Source: Caballeronia insecticola (GTDB lineage Bacteria; Pseudomonadota; Gammaproteobacteria; Burkholderiales; Burkholderiaceae). Taken from it: DNA of 64,000 nucleotides. Within the stretch, counting starts at the first letter, position 1. Each line of letters begins with the position of its first letter. The stretch is taken from assembly GCF_000402035.1 (NCBI RefSeq), contig NC_021294.1, forward strand, positions 186,001 to 250,000, read 5' to 3'. The notes beneath the pieces were generated by a model. That model ran no database searches, was not told where the DNA came from, and saw only the letters and a list, made by a program, of their open reading frames with translations. Both the position numbers and the translations under genes were made by a program. Of the stretch, positions 9,200 to 17,573 are shown piece after piece.

Positions 9200-10171
9200 A
9201 TGAAATCAGCGCGCTTTTTTCTGGCGGGCGCCGCGCTCGCGTCGTGCCTTCTGTCGCAGACCGTGTTCGCCGAAACCATCAGCTTCGGCATCATCTCGAC
9301 GGATTCGTCGTCCGCGCTCAAGCAACGCTGGCAGCCGCTCATCGACGATCTGAACAAGCAGACCGGTCTCGACGTGAAGGCGTATTTCGCGACCGATTAC
9401 GCGGGCATTATCGAAGCGATGCGCTTCAACAAAGTGCAGATCGGTTTCTTCGGCAATGCATCGGCGATCGAAGCCGTCGATCGCTCCAACGGCGAAGTCT
9501 TCGCCAAGGTGAAGTACAAGAACGGCGAGGCAGGCTATTACTCGCTGCTCATCACGAATGCGAACAGCAAGTGGACGTCGATCGATCAGGTGTTGAAGAA
9601 CACGCGCGACATCAACCTGGGCTTCGGCGATCCGAACTCGACGTCGGGCACGCTCGTGCCTGCGTATTATTTGTTCGCGAAGAACGGCATCAACGTGAAG
9701 ACCGCATTCAAGAGCGTGCTGCCGTCGAGCCATGAAGCGAACATGCTCGCGGTCGTGAACGACAAGATCGATATCGCGACCAACAACACCGACATGCTCG
9801 ACACCATCAAGACGCAGCATCCGGAGCTGTATCCGAAAGTGCGCGTGCTGTGGAAGTCGCCGCTGATTCCGTCGGACCCGCTCGTGTGGCGTCGCGACTT
9901 GCCGCAAGCGACGAAAGACAAGCTGCGCAATTTCTTCGACCATTATGCGGAGAAAGACCCGCGCGAGCAGGCGGTGATGACGGCGATCTCGGGCTATTCC
10001 GGCTTCGCGGATTCATCCAACGCGCAGCTCGTGCCGATTCGTCAGATGGCGCTGTTCCAGAAGAAGCAGCAAGTGCAGAACGACGCGCATCTCGATAGCG
10101 CGGACAAGCAAGCGCAAATCGCCGCGCTCGATCAAAAGATCGCGGCGCTCGACAGCACGGCGGCGAAGTAA
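9200..10171 (+). CDS. phnD: Phosphonate ABC transporter periplasmic binding protein PhnD
   Basis: The 323-residue precursor has a clear Sec signal peptide (SARFFLAGAALASCLL, cleavage near VFA-ET). The mature part is PhnD-like: FGIISTDSSSALKQRWQPLIDDL at the start, then YAGIIEAMRFNKVQIGFFGN and LGFGDPNSTSGTLVPAYYLF, which lines the phosphonate-binding cleft. A charged Gln/Lys/Ala helix ends the protein, as in close PhnD relatives. It delivers substrate to PhnE. It lies between phnC and phnE, and its stop codon abuts the phnE ATG with no gap. Confidence 0.93.
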   Translation: MKSARFFLAGAALASCLLSQTVFAETISFGIISTDSSSALKQRWQPLIDDLNKQTGLDVKAYFATDYAGIIEAMRFNKVQIGFFGNASAIEAVDRSNGEVFAKVKYKNGEAGYYSLLITNANSKWTSIDQVLKNTRDINLGFGDPNSTSGTLVPAYYLFAKNGINVKTAFKSVLPSSHEANMLAVVNDKIDIATNNTDMLDTIKTQHPELYPKVRVLWKSPLIPSDPLVWRRDLPQATKDKLRNFFDHYAEKDPREQAVMTAISGYSGFADSSNAQLVPIRQMALFQKKQQVQNDAHLDSADKQAQIAALDQKIAALDSTAAK

Positions 10172-10990
10172 ATGAAGCCGCTCGACATCGCCCCGTTCGA
10201 GGCCGGCATCGGCCGGCCCGTGCAGTCGGTCGCAAAGAAGCGCAGCTGGACGTCGATGCTCGGCTGGATCGTGCTGATTGCCGTGCTCGGTCTCTCGTGG
10301 CAAAGCGCCGACATGCGCCCGCTCGATCTGCTCGGCGCGTCGGGCAACATGAGCCAGTTCGCGCGCGACTTCTTTCCGCCCGACTTCACGGAATGGCGCA
10401 CGTACGTGCATGAAATGAACGTGACGCTCGCGGTCGCCGTGTGGGGCACGGCGCTCGCGCTGGTCTGCGCGGTGCCGTGCGGTTTGTTGTCGGCGCAGAA
10501 CATCGCGCCTATGTGGATCGCGCAGCCGGTGCGCCGCCTGATGGACGCATGCCGCGCGATCAACGAGATGGTCTTCGCGATGCTGTTTATCGTCGCGGTC
10601 GGGCTCGGGCCGTTCGCGGGCGTGCTTGCGTTGTGGGTGCATACGACGGGCGTGCTCGCCAAGCTCTTCGCCGAAGCGGTCGGAGCCGTCGATGCGCGCC
10701 CGGCCGAAGGCGTGCGCGCTACCGGCGCGAGCAGTCTCGATGAAATCGTCTATGGCGTGCTGCCGCAAGTGTTGCCGCTTTGGATTTCGTTCGCACTCTA
10801 TCGCTTCGAGTCGAACGTGCGCTCGGCGATGGTCGTCGGCATGGTCGGCGCGGGCGGTATCGGCGTCGTGCTGTATGAGGCGATCCGCTCGTTCAACTAT
10901 GCGCAGACGGCCGCGGTGATGCTGATCGTTATCGTGATCGTGTCGCTGATCGATCTTGCTTCGGGCTGGGTGCGCGAGCGCGTAATCTGA
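10172..10990 (+). CDS. phnE: Phosphonate ABC transporter permease PhnE
   Basis: The 272-residue inner-membrane protein has about six hydrophobic segments (first [12 protein letters not shown]) and the binding-protein-dependent permease loop [35 protein letters not shown], which docks on Phn[22 protein letters not shown] is the usual PhnE C-terminal region. A single full-length permease is present, without the second phnE copy some genomes have. It starts immediately after phnD. Six bases separate its stop from that of the convergent RpiR gene, with no obvious terminator hairpin between them. Confidence 0.92.
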   Translation: MKPLDIAPFEAGIGRPVQSVAKKRSWTSMLGWIVLIAVLGLSWQSADMRPLDLLGASGNMSQFARDFFPPDFTEWRTYVHEMNVTLAVAVWGTALALVCAVPCGLLSAQNIAPMWIAQPVRRLMDACRAINEMVFAMLFIVAVGLGPFAGVLALWVHTTGVLAKLFAEAVGAVDARPAEGVRATGASSLDEIVYGVLPQVLPLWISFALYRFESNVRSAMVVGMVGAGGIGVVLYEAIRSFNYAQTAAVMLIVIVIVSLIDLASGWVRERVI

Positions 10991-10996
10991 ACCAGT

Positions 10997-11962
10997 CTAT
11001 GAACTTTCGATGCCGAGCGCCGTGATCAGGCGCTCGCGCCGCTCCAGCGCCTGCAGCGAGCGCTTGCCGAGACGGGCCGCAACCAGATTGAGCAGACCCT
11101 CGCAGAACACGAGATAGGCGCCCATGCTGTTGCTGAAGAAACTGCTTTCATGCGGGATAAGGAACGCATGACGCGCGGGCGCCACGAGCGGCGACGCGAG
11201 CGTGTCGGTGATGGCGATGACGTCGAGCCCGACCTCCTTCGCGGCGAGCGCCGCATCGGCGACGCTGCGCGTATAGGGCGCGACGCTCGCGACAAGCACG
11301 ACATCGCCGGGCTGCAACTGCGCAAGTCCTTCCGCGACGCCGAGCCCTTGCGAATCGAGCAGTGCGACATCGGTGCGGATCATCCCGAGGCCATAGCACA
11401 CGAAGCTCGCGAGCGCGCTGAACTGGCGCAGGCCGTGCACGCGCACGCGTTTCGCATTGGCGAGCAGGCGCGCGGCACCGCGCAAATCGTCGGCCGATAA
11501 CTGCGCGATGAAGCCTTCGACATTGCCGATCGATTCGCGCGCGAGCGACACGACCATATCGACTTCAGGCGCGGCATCGTGCGCGCGCGTCTTGCGGCTC
11601 GCAACGATGCGCTCCGCCTGCTGACTATAGAAATGCCGATGCCGCGCGGCGAGGCTGTCGCGAAACACGCTCTGAAAATCGGCGAATCCCGCATAGCCGA
11701 GCCGCGTGGACAAGCGCGTGAGCGTGGACGCGTTGATATCGAGCGATGTTGCGAGATCCGTGATGGTGCGCACCGCCACTTCCTCGGGGCGTTCGAGCAG
11801 TTTCGCGAGCACGGTATGCGCCTTCGCGCCGAGCGAGACGTTCGCCTCATCTCGGCCGATGCGTATCACGAGCGCGCGCAAGCCATCGACGCTGCGCGGC
11901 GGCATCTGCATGTCTGCTTCAGCTTCGCTCGTGCGTTGTCGCTTCTGTTTGCCTGTGTCCAT
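10997..11962 (-). CDS. RpiR/MurR-family transcriptional regulator
   Basis: The 321-residue protein has an N-terminal RpiR helix-turn-helix (residues about 50-95, ITDLATSLDINASTLTRLSTRLGYAGFADFQSVFRD) and a C-terminal SIS domain (about 165-290, RVHGLRQFSALASFVCYGLG...VLVASVAPYTRSVADAALAAKE), which senses phosphosugars in this family. It is read after the C45 hydrolase gene, overlapping it by 44 bp if the 11962 ATG is used; an ATG at 11911 would remove the overlap. Its place between phnCDE and phnN suggests a role in phosphonate or phosphoribosyl metabolism, but the ligand is unknown. Confidence 0.85.
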   Translation of the reverse strand: MDTGKQKRQRTSEAEADMQMPPRSVDGLRALVIRIGRDEANVSLGAKAHTVLAKLLERPEEVAVRTITDLATSLDINASTLTRLSTRLGYAGFADFQSVFRDSLAARHRHFYSQQAERIVASRKTRAHDAAPEVDMVVSLARESIGNVEGFIAQLSADDLRGAARLLANAKRVRVHGLRQFSALASFVCYGLGMIRTDVALLDSQGLGVAEGLAQLQPGDVVLVASVAPYTRSVADAALAAKEVGLDVIAITDTLASPLVAPARHAFLIPHESSFFSNSMGAYLVFCEGLLNLVAARLGKRSLQALERRERLITALGIESS

Positions 11963-12971
11963 TGATCATCCGGTACCGGGCGGGCTGCCCGGGATGTTCG
12001 TGAACTCGCCATTCTATGTGAGACGCATGAATCGTAATGGCGGCGGTGGCGAGCGTGTTTTCGGCGTCGGGGTCGTCGGGTTGCGTGCGATGGATCGGCA
12101 ATGCAGCATCTTCGCGATCGGCGAGTATCGCGAGCGGATCGATTGCTTCGTTCGATGCGAGCAGCGCATCGCCGCGTATCTGCCGATGATGCGACGAATC
12201 CGTGATGATCTGCTTAAAGCCGCGCATCGCGGGATGAATCGCATGATTCGCATGCAGCGAAGGCGTTTGCACTTCAAGCACCGAGCAATCATGCGCGCTG
12301 AATTCGACGCTCAACAGCGCCGTGTTCGCGCAAGCGCCGAGCGTCAGATGGAAGCCGCCCGCACGCGGGTTATCGCGCACAATGGAGATGGCTTCATCGA
12401 GATTCGCCGCATCGAGAATCGCGCGCGTGAGCACCATGCGCGGAACGCCCGCGACGATGTCACGCTGTCGCAGATTGTTGACGGTCATCGCCAGGCCGGC
12501 GTTCGTGACGGCGAACGTGTGTCCCGGCAGCGAGCCGGGATAAACGAAAGCCGCGAATTGCGGGCCGCCTTCGATCTCGCACTGGGCGATCGCGCAATGT
12601 CCCGCGAAGCCGGGAGAACCGTCCTCGTTATGAGCGATGTGTCGAACATCCGCGCCTGGACGTTGCACAGTGGTGCAGCCATCCGGCGACATTGCCCAGA
12701 CATCGCCTCGGCAATTCCAGAGGAAAACGTCTTCGAAGGGCAGGGCGAGGCCGGCAGCCAGCCCTTGAAGTTCGTCCCACGCGCGCGGGAAGCGTTCGCG
12801 CACGAGCGCGGCCATTGCGTGATACGTGGCGCTGCCGCGCCATTGCATGACCGTTTGCCACGCATGTGTGTTCAGCAAGTGTGTGTGAACCGCGTAAGCG
12901 CCGAAGCGCCCGAGCGCTTCGCCCGCATCGCGCGGTGAGCCGGAGATTTCGATAAAGCCGAGTGCCGCCAT
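11919..12971 (-). CDS. Peptidase C45 / acyl-CoA:6-APA acyltransferase-like Ntn hydrolase
   Basis: The 350-residue protein resembles the penicillin acyltransferase (C45) family. It has LQGLAAGLALPFEDVFLWN before the nucleophile, then DGCTTV with Cys99 as the likely autocatalytic nucleophile, HNEDG, GHTFAVTNAGLAMTVNNL and a late NHAIHPAMRGF segment. These N-terminal-nucleophile hydrolases cleave themselves before the Cys and then act on amide bonds. The actual substrate is unknown; beside phosphonate genes it could deacylate an N-acylated aminophosphonate, but that is inference. It overlaps or abuts the RpiR gene downstream. No good ribosome site is visible before the 12971 ATG. Confidence 0.75.
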   Translation of the reverse strand: MAALGFIEISGSPRDAGEALGRFGAYAVHTHLLNTHAWQTVMQWRGSATYHAMAALVRERFPRAWDELQGLAAGLALPFEDVFLWNCRGDVWAMSPDGCTTVQRPGADVRHIAHNEDGSPGFAGHCAIAQCEIEGGPQFAAFVYPGSLPGHTFAVTNAGLAMTVNNLRQRDIVAGVPRMVLTRAILDAANLDEAISIVRDNPRAGGFHLTLGACANTALLSVEFSAHDCSVLEVQTPSLHANHAIHPAMRGFKQIITDSSHHRQIRGDALLASNEAIDPLAILADREDAALPIHRTQPDDPDAENTLATAAITIHASHIEWRVHEHPGQPARYRMINGHRQTEATTHERS

Positions 12972-13098
12972 AAATTCAGGTGATTCGAGAAAAGTTATTC
13001 GACGTGAAGGAAGTCGCGCACGGGAGTTTCATGAGCGATTCCTGGTTGGAGTAGTGACAGTCACGCAGTGCAATCCGATTTGCTTGTATGTATTGTAC

Positions 13099-13112
13099 GC
13101 AAATTTATTTGC
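13099..13112. promoter_or_regulatory. AT-rich palindrome upstream of the C45 hydrolase gene
   Basis: GCAAAT-TT-ATTTGC is a perfect 6-bp-arm palindrome about 130 bp before the C45-RpiR gene pair, inside a 200-bp gap that is otherwise much more AT-rich than its surroundings. It is a plausible operator for the RpiR regulator; no direct evidence. Confidence 0.35.
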
Positions 13113-13173
13113 AACTAAGGAATGCGCACAACTGCGCCGCGGGAAGGCGCGGTCGATCAAACGCGAAGTGGAG

Positions 13174-13734
13174 TCAGGCGCAGCTTGCCTGTGAGAGCAC
13201 GTCGAGGAACTGCGTGCCGGCATCGGCGAGCATGCCGGAATTGTCGATTGTCACGACGCGCGCCTGCGACGGCAATCCGAACGCCGGCCGCCGCGCAAGA
13301 CGCGCTTCGATCTGCCGCGCGTCTTCGCGTCCGCGGCGCGCGAGACGTGACGCGAGCACGGACGTGGTTGCATCGATATGCACGAACTGCGCGTCGGGAT
13401 AGCGTTCGAGCGCGAGTTCCGCGTGCTGCCGCGAGCCGTTCACGACGACCGGCATGCCGCGCGCGAGCCACGCATCCAGTTCGATGCCGATGCCGTAGCG
13501 CAGCCCGAGGCTTTCCCAATGCATCGCGAAGAGGCCGTACGAAAGCCTCGTCGCGAATTCGTCATGTGTGAGCGCGATATGGTTCTCGCCATCTGCAACA
13601 GCGCGCGTGATATAGCGGTGCGCGAACATCACGCGCGCGCCCACGCGTTCGCGCGCGAAGCCGAGCAGCGAGTCCTTGCCCGCGCCCGAAGGTCCCATCA
13701 CATAGATCAGTTTTGCGCTTGTTACCCGGGTCAT
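13174..13734 (-). CDS. phnN: Ribose 1,5-bisphosphate phosphokinase PhnN
   Basis: The 186-residue protein is a guanylate-kinase-fold enzyme with a P-loop (VMGPSGAGKDSLL), the RYITRAVADGENHIALTHDEF substrate region and the AMHWESLGLRYGIG segment typical of PhnN. It phosphorylates ribose 1,5-bisphosphate to PRPP, the last step of the C-P lyase pathway. The start at 13734 was chosen because it overlaps the upstream DUF1045 stop as ATGA and gives the usual length; the earlier ATG at 13773 would run into that gene. It is third in the leftward phnF-DUF1045-phnN operon. Confidence 0.9.
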   Translation of the reverse strand: MTRVTSAKLIYVMGPSGAGKDSLLGFARERVGARVMFAHRYITRAVADGENHIALTHDEFATRLSYGLFAMHWESLGLRYGIGIELDAWLARGMPVVVNGSRQHAELALERYPDAQFVHIDATTSVLASRLARRGREDARQIEARLARRPAFGLPSQARVVTIDNSGMLADAGTQFLDVLSQASCA

Positions 13735-14435
13735 GCCACGTCCTGTGCGTTGTTGAACGGCAGGCGCTGCCACAGCGTGAACGGCGCGCCCGGCTCGGGT
13801 TCGATGAAGAGCGCCGCGCCATGTACCGGCATCGGGCCGAGCGCATCGATGCGTCGCGTCCAGTCCGATACGATCGACGCGCGCGCGTGTGCGTCATCGA
13901 GCGAATCGGAAAGCGTCATGTGGAAGCGGTATTCGTCGAAGACATACGGATAGCCCCATTCGCGCAACAGTGCGATTTGCCGTGCGCTCATGCCACCGAC
14001 AATGCGCCGCTCGATGCTCTCGTGCGACGGCCGCTCGCGCAACGCGGCGAGCGCCTGCAACGCGCTGCCGGAGAGCGTGCGAAGCGCGTCGTCGTCGCGT
14101 GCGTGGGCGGGACGCAGCGCGACGAAGCGGCTCAGTTCCGCAGCCTTCACCTGCATCTCGAAGCGCGGCACCGAACCGGCCCACGCACGCGCGCAGGCGA
14201 GCACGTCCGCCAGTTCGACGCCCGCCGCCATATGAAACGGCGCGACGATCGTGGCGTGCCAGCCATAGCGGCGCGGTGCGCGCGTCACGTCGTGCGCGGG
14301 CGTGTCGGTTTCGCGGCCGTTCTCGGCGTCGCGGCCGAGCCACTCGCAGCCTGCGCGCCACCACGCGGACGAAGCGGGCGGCGCGTAATAAAGCGCAACG
14401 CGCGGATTGCGGGCATTCACTTGCGCGACGATCAT
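13731..14435 (-). CDS. DUF1045 2H-phosphoesterase-like phosphonate operon protein
   Basis: The 234-residue protein matches the family annotated as putative phosphonate metabolism protein. It starts with RVALYYAPP and has two His-x-Thr motifs, WHATIVAPF and FHMTLS, in the positions expected of the 2H phosphoesterase fold, which opens cyclic phosphates. Both ends are coupled by ATGA overlaps, to phnF upstream and phnN downstream. The window has no phnP, the enzyme that opens phosphoribosyl 1,2-cyclic phosphate just before PhnN. This protein is therefore a good candidate for that step, though activity is not proven by sequence. Confidence 0.82.
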   Translation of the reverse strand: MIVAQVNARNPRVALYYAPPASSAWWRAGCEWLGRDAENGRETDTPAHDVTRAPRRYGWHATIVAPFHMAAGVELADVLACARAWAGSVPRFEMQVKAAELSRFVALRPAHARDDDALRTLSGSALQALAALRERPSHESIERRIVGGMSARQIALLREWGYPYVFDEYRFHMTLSDSLDDAHARASIVSDWTRRIDALGPMPVHGAALFIEPEPGAPFTLWQRLPFNNAQDVA

Positions 14436-15190
14436 AGGTCGTGCTCGACCATCAGTTGCACGCGATCCGCCGCAAAATGCGTGATGCCGTATTTGATGGG
14501 CACGCCTTCTTCGTCGACATCGACGTTCTCGACCCACAGCACCGGCTGCTGCCGGTTGATCTGCAACCGGCGCGCAACATCCGACGAAGGCAACACGCTG
14601 CCGATACGGCTCCACTTGCGCATGTAATCGTTCACGCCGAACTTCTTGAGCGCCGCGCTCACGCCGCCTGCCGCTTCGATCGCCGCGGGCAGGTCGTTGA
14701 AACGTGCGGCCGGATACCAGTTGCGCGCGTAGGTCATCGGAATGCCGTCGGAATCGTGGCGCGTTTCGATCTGATAGACGAGCGTTCCCGCGCGCACGCC
14801 GAGCGCCTTGGCGACGGTCGGATCGGCCTTCACGCGCTCGGACGTGAGCACCACACCCGCCGACGCATGCTTCTGGCGGCGCAGGTTTTCGGTGAAACGC
14901 GTGCGGCGGCCGATCTGATAATCGATTGCGCCGGGCTGCACGAACGTGCCGCGTCCCTGCTCGACGCTGACCAGCCCCGTCGCCGCGAGCCTGAGCATCG
15001 CGCGCCGCACGGTGTGGCGGTTCACGTCGAAACGTCGCGCCAGTTCCGCTTCGCTCGGCAGGCGTCCTTCCTCGCCGAAGCTCTTCGCGGCGATCTCGGC
15101 GGAAAGGATCTGCTCGATCTGCCGCCACACCGCAACTCCCGCGCCGCGCTCCACGGCGTGTCCCGGAGCGGCGTTTTCAGTGGATGTCAT
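14432..15190 (-). CDS. phnF: Phosphonate operon GntR/HutC-family regulator PhnF
   Basis: The 252-residue protein has an N-terminal GntR winged helix (PSEAELARRFDVNRHTVRRAMLRL...GLVSVEQGRGTFV) and a C-terminal UTRA effector domain (ENLRRQKHASAGVVL...TRHDSDGIPMTYARNWYPAARF), as in PhnF. It is divergent from phnG, and sits first in an operon with DUF1045 and phnN, to which it is joined by ATGA. The ATG at 15190 has AGGA 11 nt upstream and lies inside a Pho-box sequence. It probably represses the phn promoters through the TCTAGACG site. Confidence 0.88.
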   Translation of the reverse strand: MTSTENAAPGHAVERGAGVAVWRQIEQILSAEIAAKSFGEEGRLPSEAELARRFDVNRHTVRRAMLRLAATGLVSVEQGRGTFVQPGAIDYQIGRRTRFTENLRRQKHASAGVVLTSERVKADPTVAKALGVRAGTLVYQIETRHDSDGIPMTYARNWYPAARFNDLPAAIEAAGGVSAALKKFGVNDYMRKWSRIGSVLPSSDVARRLQINRQQPVLWVENVDVDEEGVPIKYGITHFAADRVQLMVEHDL

Positions 15191-15201
15191 TGCGCTGTCA
15201 T
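15184..15201 (+). promoter_or_regulatory. Near-perfect Pho box overlapping the phnF start codon
   Basis: ATGTCAT-TGCG-CTGTCAT agrees with the PhoB consensus CTGTCAT-N4-CTGTCAT at 13 of 14 half-site positions with the right 11-bp period. It is oriented towards phnG, with a GAATAT-like -10 element about 12 bp downstream (15214-15219). The left half covers the phnF ATG (complement 15188-15190), so PhoB binding could both drive phnG and hinder phnF. Confidence 0.7.
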
Positions 15202-15283
15202 TCCTGTCGGTTTGAATATCGTTCTCTGGATTGTAGTGCGCAACTCGTGATGGAAATGTGAAAGCCGGACTACATGACCAAAC

Positions 15284-15298
15284 GTCTAGACGACTAGA
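15284..15298. promoter_or_regulatory. Candidate PhnF operator in the phnF-phnG intergenic region
   Basis: GTCTAGAC (15284-15291) fits the GT-N-TA-N-AC core bound by HutC-type GntR regulators and is part of a larger palindrome TCTAG-ACGA-CTAGA (15285-15298). It lies between the predicted Pho-box promoter and phnG, where a repressor would block elongation or initiation. A matching TCTAGACG site precedes phnC. Confidence 0.55.
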
Positions 15299-15352
15299 TA
15301 AGGCAACGAGTAGCATACGACGACCGAACCCTTTTCAGACATAGGGAAAGCG

Positions 15353-15835
15353 ATGAGTATTTCGATGGAGTCGCAGCACGCGACAAGCCGCCGCGAATGG
15401 ATGGCGGTGCTCGCGCGCACGCCGCGCGACGTGCTGAAAGCCGCGCTCGATGCGGCGCTCGACGGCGCGCCGCCGCCCGCTTACGAGTGGCTGCGCGCGC
15501 CGGATATCGGCCTTGCGATGGTGCGCGGGCGCATCGGCGGCACGGGCGATGCGTTCAATCTCGGCGAAGCGACCGTCACGCGCGCAACGCTGCGTCTGCG
15601 TACCGGCGAGGGCAGCGCGCCGGTTGGCGTCGCCGTGCATCTGGGCCGCGACAAGGAACGCGCGACGCTCGCCGCGCTCGCGGATGCCTTGTTGCAGACG
15701 CCACATCATGCGCAGCGTTTGCAGACGCAACTGATCGAACCGCTCGCCGCGCGCATCGCCGATGAACGGCGGCGCAAGGAAACCGAAGCGGCCACGACCA
15801 AGGTCGAATTCTTCACGATGGTGAGAGGCGAATGA
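15353..15835 (+). CDS. phnG: C-P lyase subunit PhnG
   Basis: The 160-residue protein is a typical PhnG: MAVLARTPRDVLKAALD at the start, then YEWLRAPDIGLAMVRGRIGGTGDAFNLGEATVTRATLRL and a C-terminal helix. PhnG is a small core subunit of the PhnGHIJ complex, needed for transfer of the phosphonate onto ribose. It is the first gene of the rightward operon, 163 bp from divergent phnF, and overlaps phnH by four bases (ATGA). Confidence 0.93.
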   Translation: MSISMESQHATSRREWMAVLARTPRDVLKAALDAALDGAPPPAYEWLRAPDIGLAMVRGRIGGTGDAFNLGEATVTRATLRLRTGEGSAPVGVAVHLGRDKERATLAALADALLQTPHHAQRLQTQLIEPLAARIADERRRKETEAATTKVEFFTMVRGE

Positions 15836-16455
15836 TGACTATCGACATGACCACGCTCGTACCGGGCTTCAACGACACCGTGCACGACGCGCAGCGCGTG
15901 TTCCGCGCGTTGCTCGATGCGCTGTCGCGTCCGGGCGGCATCGTCGCGATCGATGCCGCGCTGCCCGACAACCATGCCATGCGCGATGCGCTGGCCGGCC
16001 GCGTGCCGCTTGCGGCGTTCGCGTCGTTGCTGGCGCTGACCGATTATTCGACGCCCGTGTTCATCGAAGGCGAGAACACCGTGCTCGGCGACGCGCTGCG
16101 CTTCCATGCCAGTGCGCCCGTGACGCGTGACCGGCGTGCGGCCGCGTTCGCCTATATCGACGATGCACGCAACATGCCCGCGCTCGATGCATTCGCGCAG
16201 GGCGACAGCGAAACGCCGGAGGACGCAGCGACGCTGTTTATCCGCGTGCCGTCGCTGACCGAAGGCGAGCCGCTCGTGTGGCGCGGGCCGGGCATCGCGG
16301 AGTCGCGCACGGTCGCCATTGCGGGGCTCACGCGCGCGTTCTGGCAGCAGCGCGCGGCGCTCACCGCGCTGTTTCCGTGCGGCATCGACTGCTATTTCGT
16401 GGCGGGCGGCGCGCTCATCGGCTTGCCGCGCACGACGCAAGTGGAGGTGTACTGA
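15832..16455 (+). CDS. phnH: C-P lyase subunit PhnH
   Basis: The 207-residue protein has the PhnH pattern LVPGFNDTVHDAQRVFRALLDALSRPGG near the start, FASLLALTDYSTPVF in the middle and GIDCYFVAGGALIGLPRTTQVEV at the end. PhnH is a PLP-transferase-like fold without a cofactor and serves as a subunit of the PhnGHIJ core. Two tandem ATGs (15832, 15835) are possible; the first overlaps phnG. The stop TGA shares one base with the phnI ATG. Confidence 0.93.
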   Translation: MMTIDMTTLVPGFNDTVHDAQRVFRALLDALSRPGGIVAIDAALPDNHAMRDALAGRVPLAAFASLLALTDYSTPVFIEGENTVLGDALRFHASAPVTRDRRAAAFAYIDDARNMPALDAFAQGDSETPEDAATLFIRVPSLTEGEPLVWRGPGIAESRTVAIAGLTRAFWQQRAALTALFPCGIDCYFVAGGALIGLPRTTQVEVY

Positions 16456-17573
16456 TGTACGTCGCAGTCAAGGGTGGCGAACGCGCCATCGAACGTTCGT
16501 GGGATGTGCTCGCAAAGAAGCGCCGCGGCGATCCGGCCGTGCCCGAGCTTTCCGTCGCGCAGATTCGCGAGCAGATGCGCCTGGCTGTTGCGCGCGTGAT
16601 GACCGAAGGCTCGGTCTACGACGAAGACCTGGCCGCGCTCGCGATCAAGCAGGCAGCGGGCGATCTCGTCGAGGCGATCTTCCTGCTGCGCGCATATCGC
16701 ACGACGCTGCCGCGCTTCGGGTACACGCTGCCGGTCGATACGGAAGCGATGTGCGTCGAGCGGCGCATTTCGGCGGCGTTCAAGGACATTCCCGGCGGCC
16801 AGATGCTGGGCGGCACGTACGACTACACGCAGCGTCTGCTGGACTTCAGTCTGCTCGCGGAAGGCGAACAAGTTGCTGATGCAACTATCGAACCGAAGAC
16901 ACCGAAGACGCCGAAGACGCCGGACACGAGCGCGATGCCGCGCGTGCTGTCCATGCTCGACAAGGAAGGGCTGATCGAACAGGAACGTGTGCGGGAAAAC
17001 GCGCCGGAGCCGGGCGATCTGTCGCGCGAGCCGCTGTCTTTTCCCGTAGATCGTTCCACGCGATTGCAAAACCTCGCACGCGGCGACGAAGGTTTTCTGC
17101 TCGCGGTCGGCTATGCGACGCAGCGCGGCTATGCGCACAGCCATCCGTTCGCGGGCGAGATTCGTCATGGCGAAGTGGCGGTCGAAATGCATATCGACGA
17201 ACTCGGCTTTGCTGTCGAGATCGGCGATATCGACATCACCGAATGCCAGATGATCAATCAGTTCGCGGGCAGCGGCGATGTGCCGCCGACCTTCACGCAA
17301 GGCTACGGTCTCGCGTTCGGCCACTCGGAGCGCAAGGCCATGGCGATGGCGCTGGTGGACCGCGCGTTGCGTGCGGACGAACTCGGCGAGACGATAGGCT
17401 CGCCGACGCAAGACCCCGAATTCGTGCTGTATCACAGTGACAACGTGGAAGCGTCCGGTTTCGTTCAGCATTTGAAGCTGCCGCATTACGTCGACTTCCA
17501 GTCCGAGCTGGAGTTGCTGCGCCGCTTGCGCGCGGCCCACGGCGCGGACGACATCAAGGAGAATGCGGCATGA
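16455..17573 (+). CDS. phnI: C-P lyase subunit PhnI
   Basis: The 372-residue protein starts MYVAVKGGERAI and contains RVMTEGSVYDEDLAALAIKQAAGD, HSHPFAGEIRHGEVAVEM and LPHYVDFQSELELLRRLR, all family-typical. PhnI exchanges the adenine of ATP for the phosphonate to give the 5-triphosphoribosyl phosphonate. Residues about 147-156 form a threefold PKT repeat encoded by near-identical 9-bp units, in a surface-type linker between conserved blocks. It overlaps phnH by one base and phnJ by four. Confidence 0.94.
   Translation: MYVAVKGGERAIERSWDVLAKKRRGDPAVPELSVAQIREQMRLAVARVMTEGSVYDEDLAALAIKQAAGDLVEAIFLLRAYRTTLPRFGYTLPVDTEAMCVERRISAAFKDIPGGQMLGGTYDYTQRLLDFSLLAEGEQVADATIEPKTPKTPKTPDTSAMPRVLSMLDKEGLIEQERVRENAPEPGDLSREPLSFPVDRSTRLQNLARGDEGFLLAVGYATQRGYAHSHPFAGEIRHGEVAVEMHIDELGFAVEIGDIDITECQMINQFAGSGDVPPTFTQGYGLAFGHSERKAMAMALVDRALRADELGETIGSPTQDPEFVLYHSDNVEASGFVQHLKLPHYVDFQSELELLRRLRAAHGADDIKENAA

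Noticed and set aside
15195..15210. A second Pho half-site CTGTCGG after the Pho box
   Set aside because: The spacing to the preceding half-site is 9 bp, not 11, so it does not extend the box.
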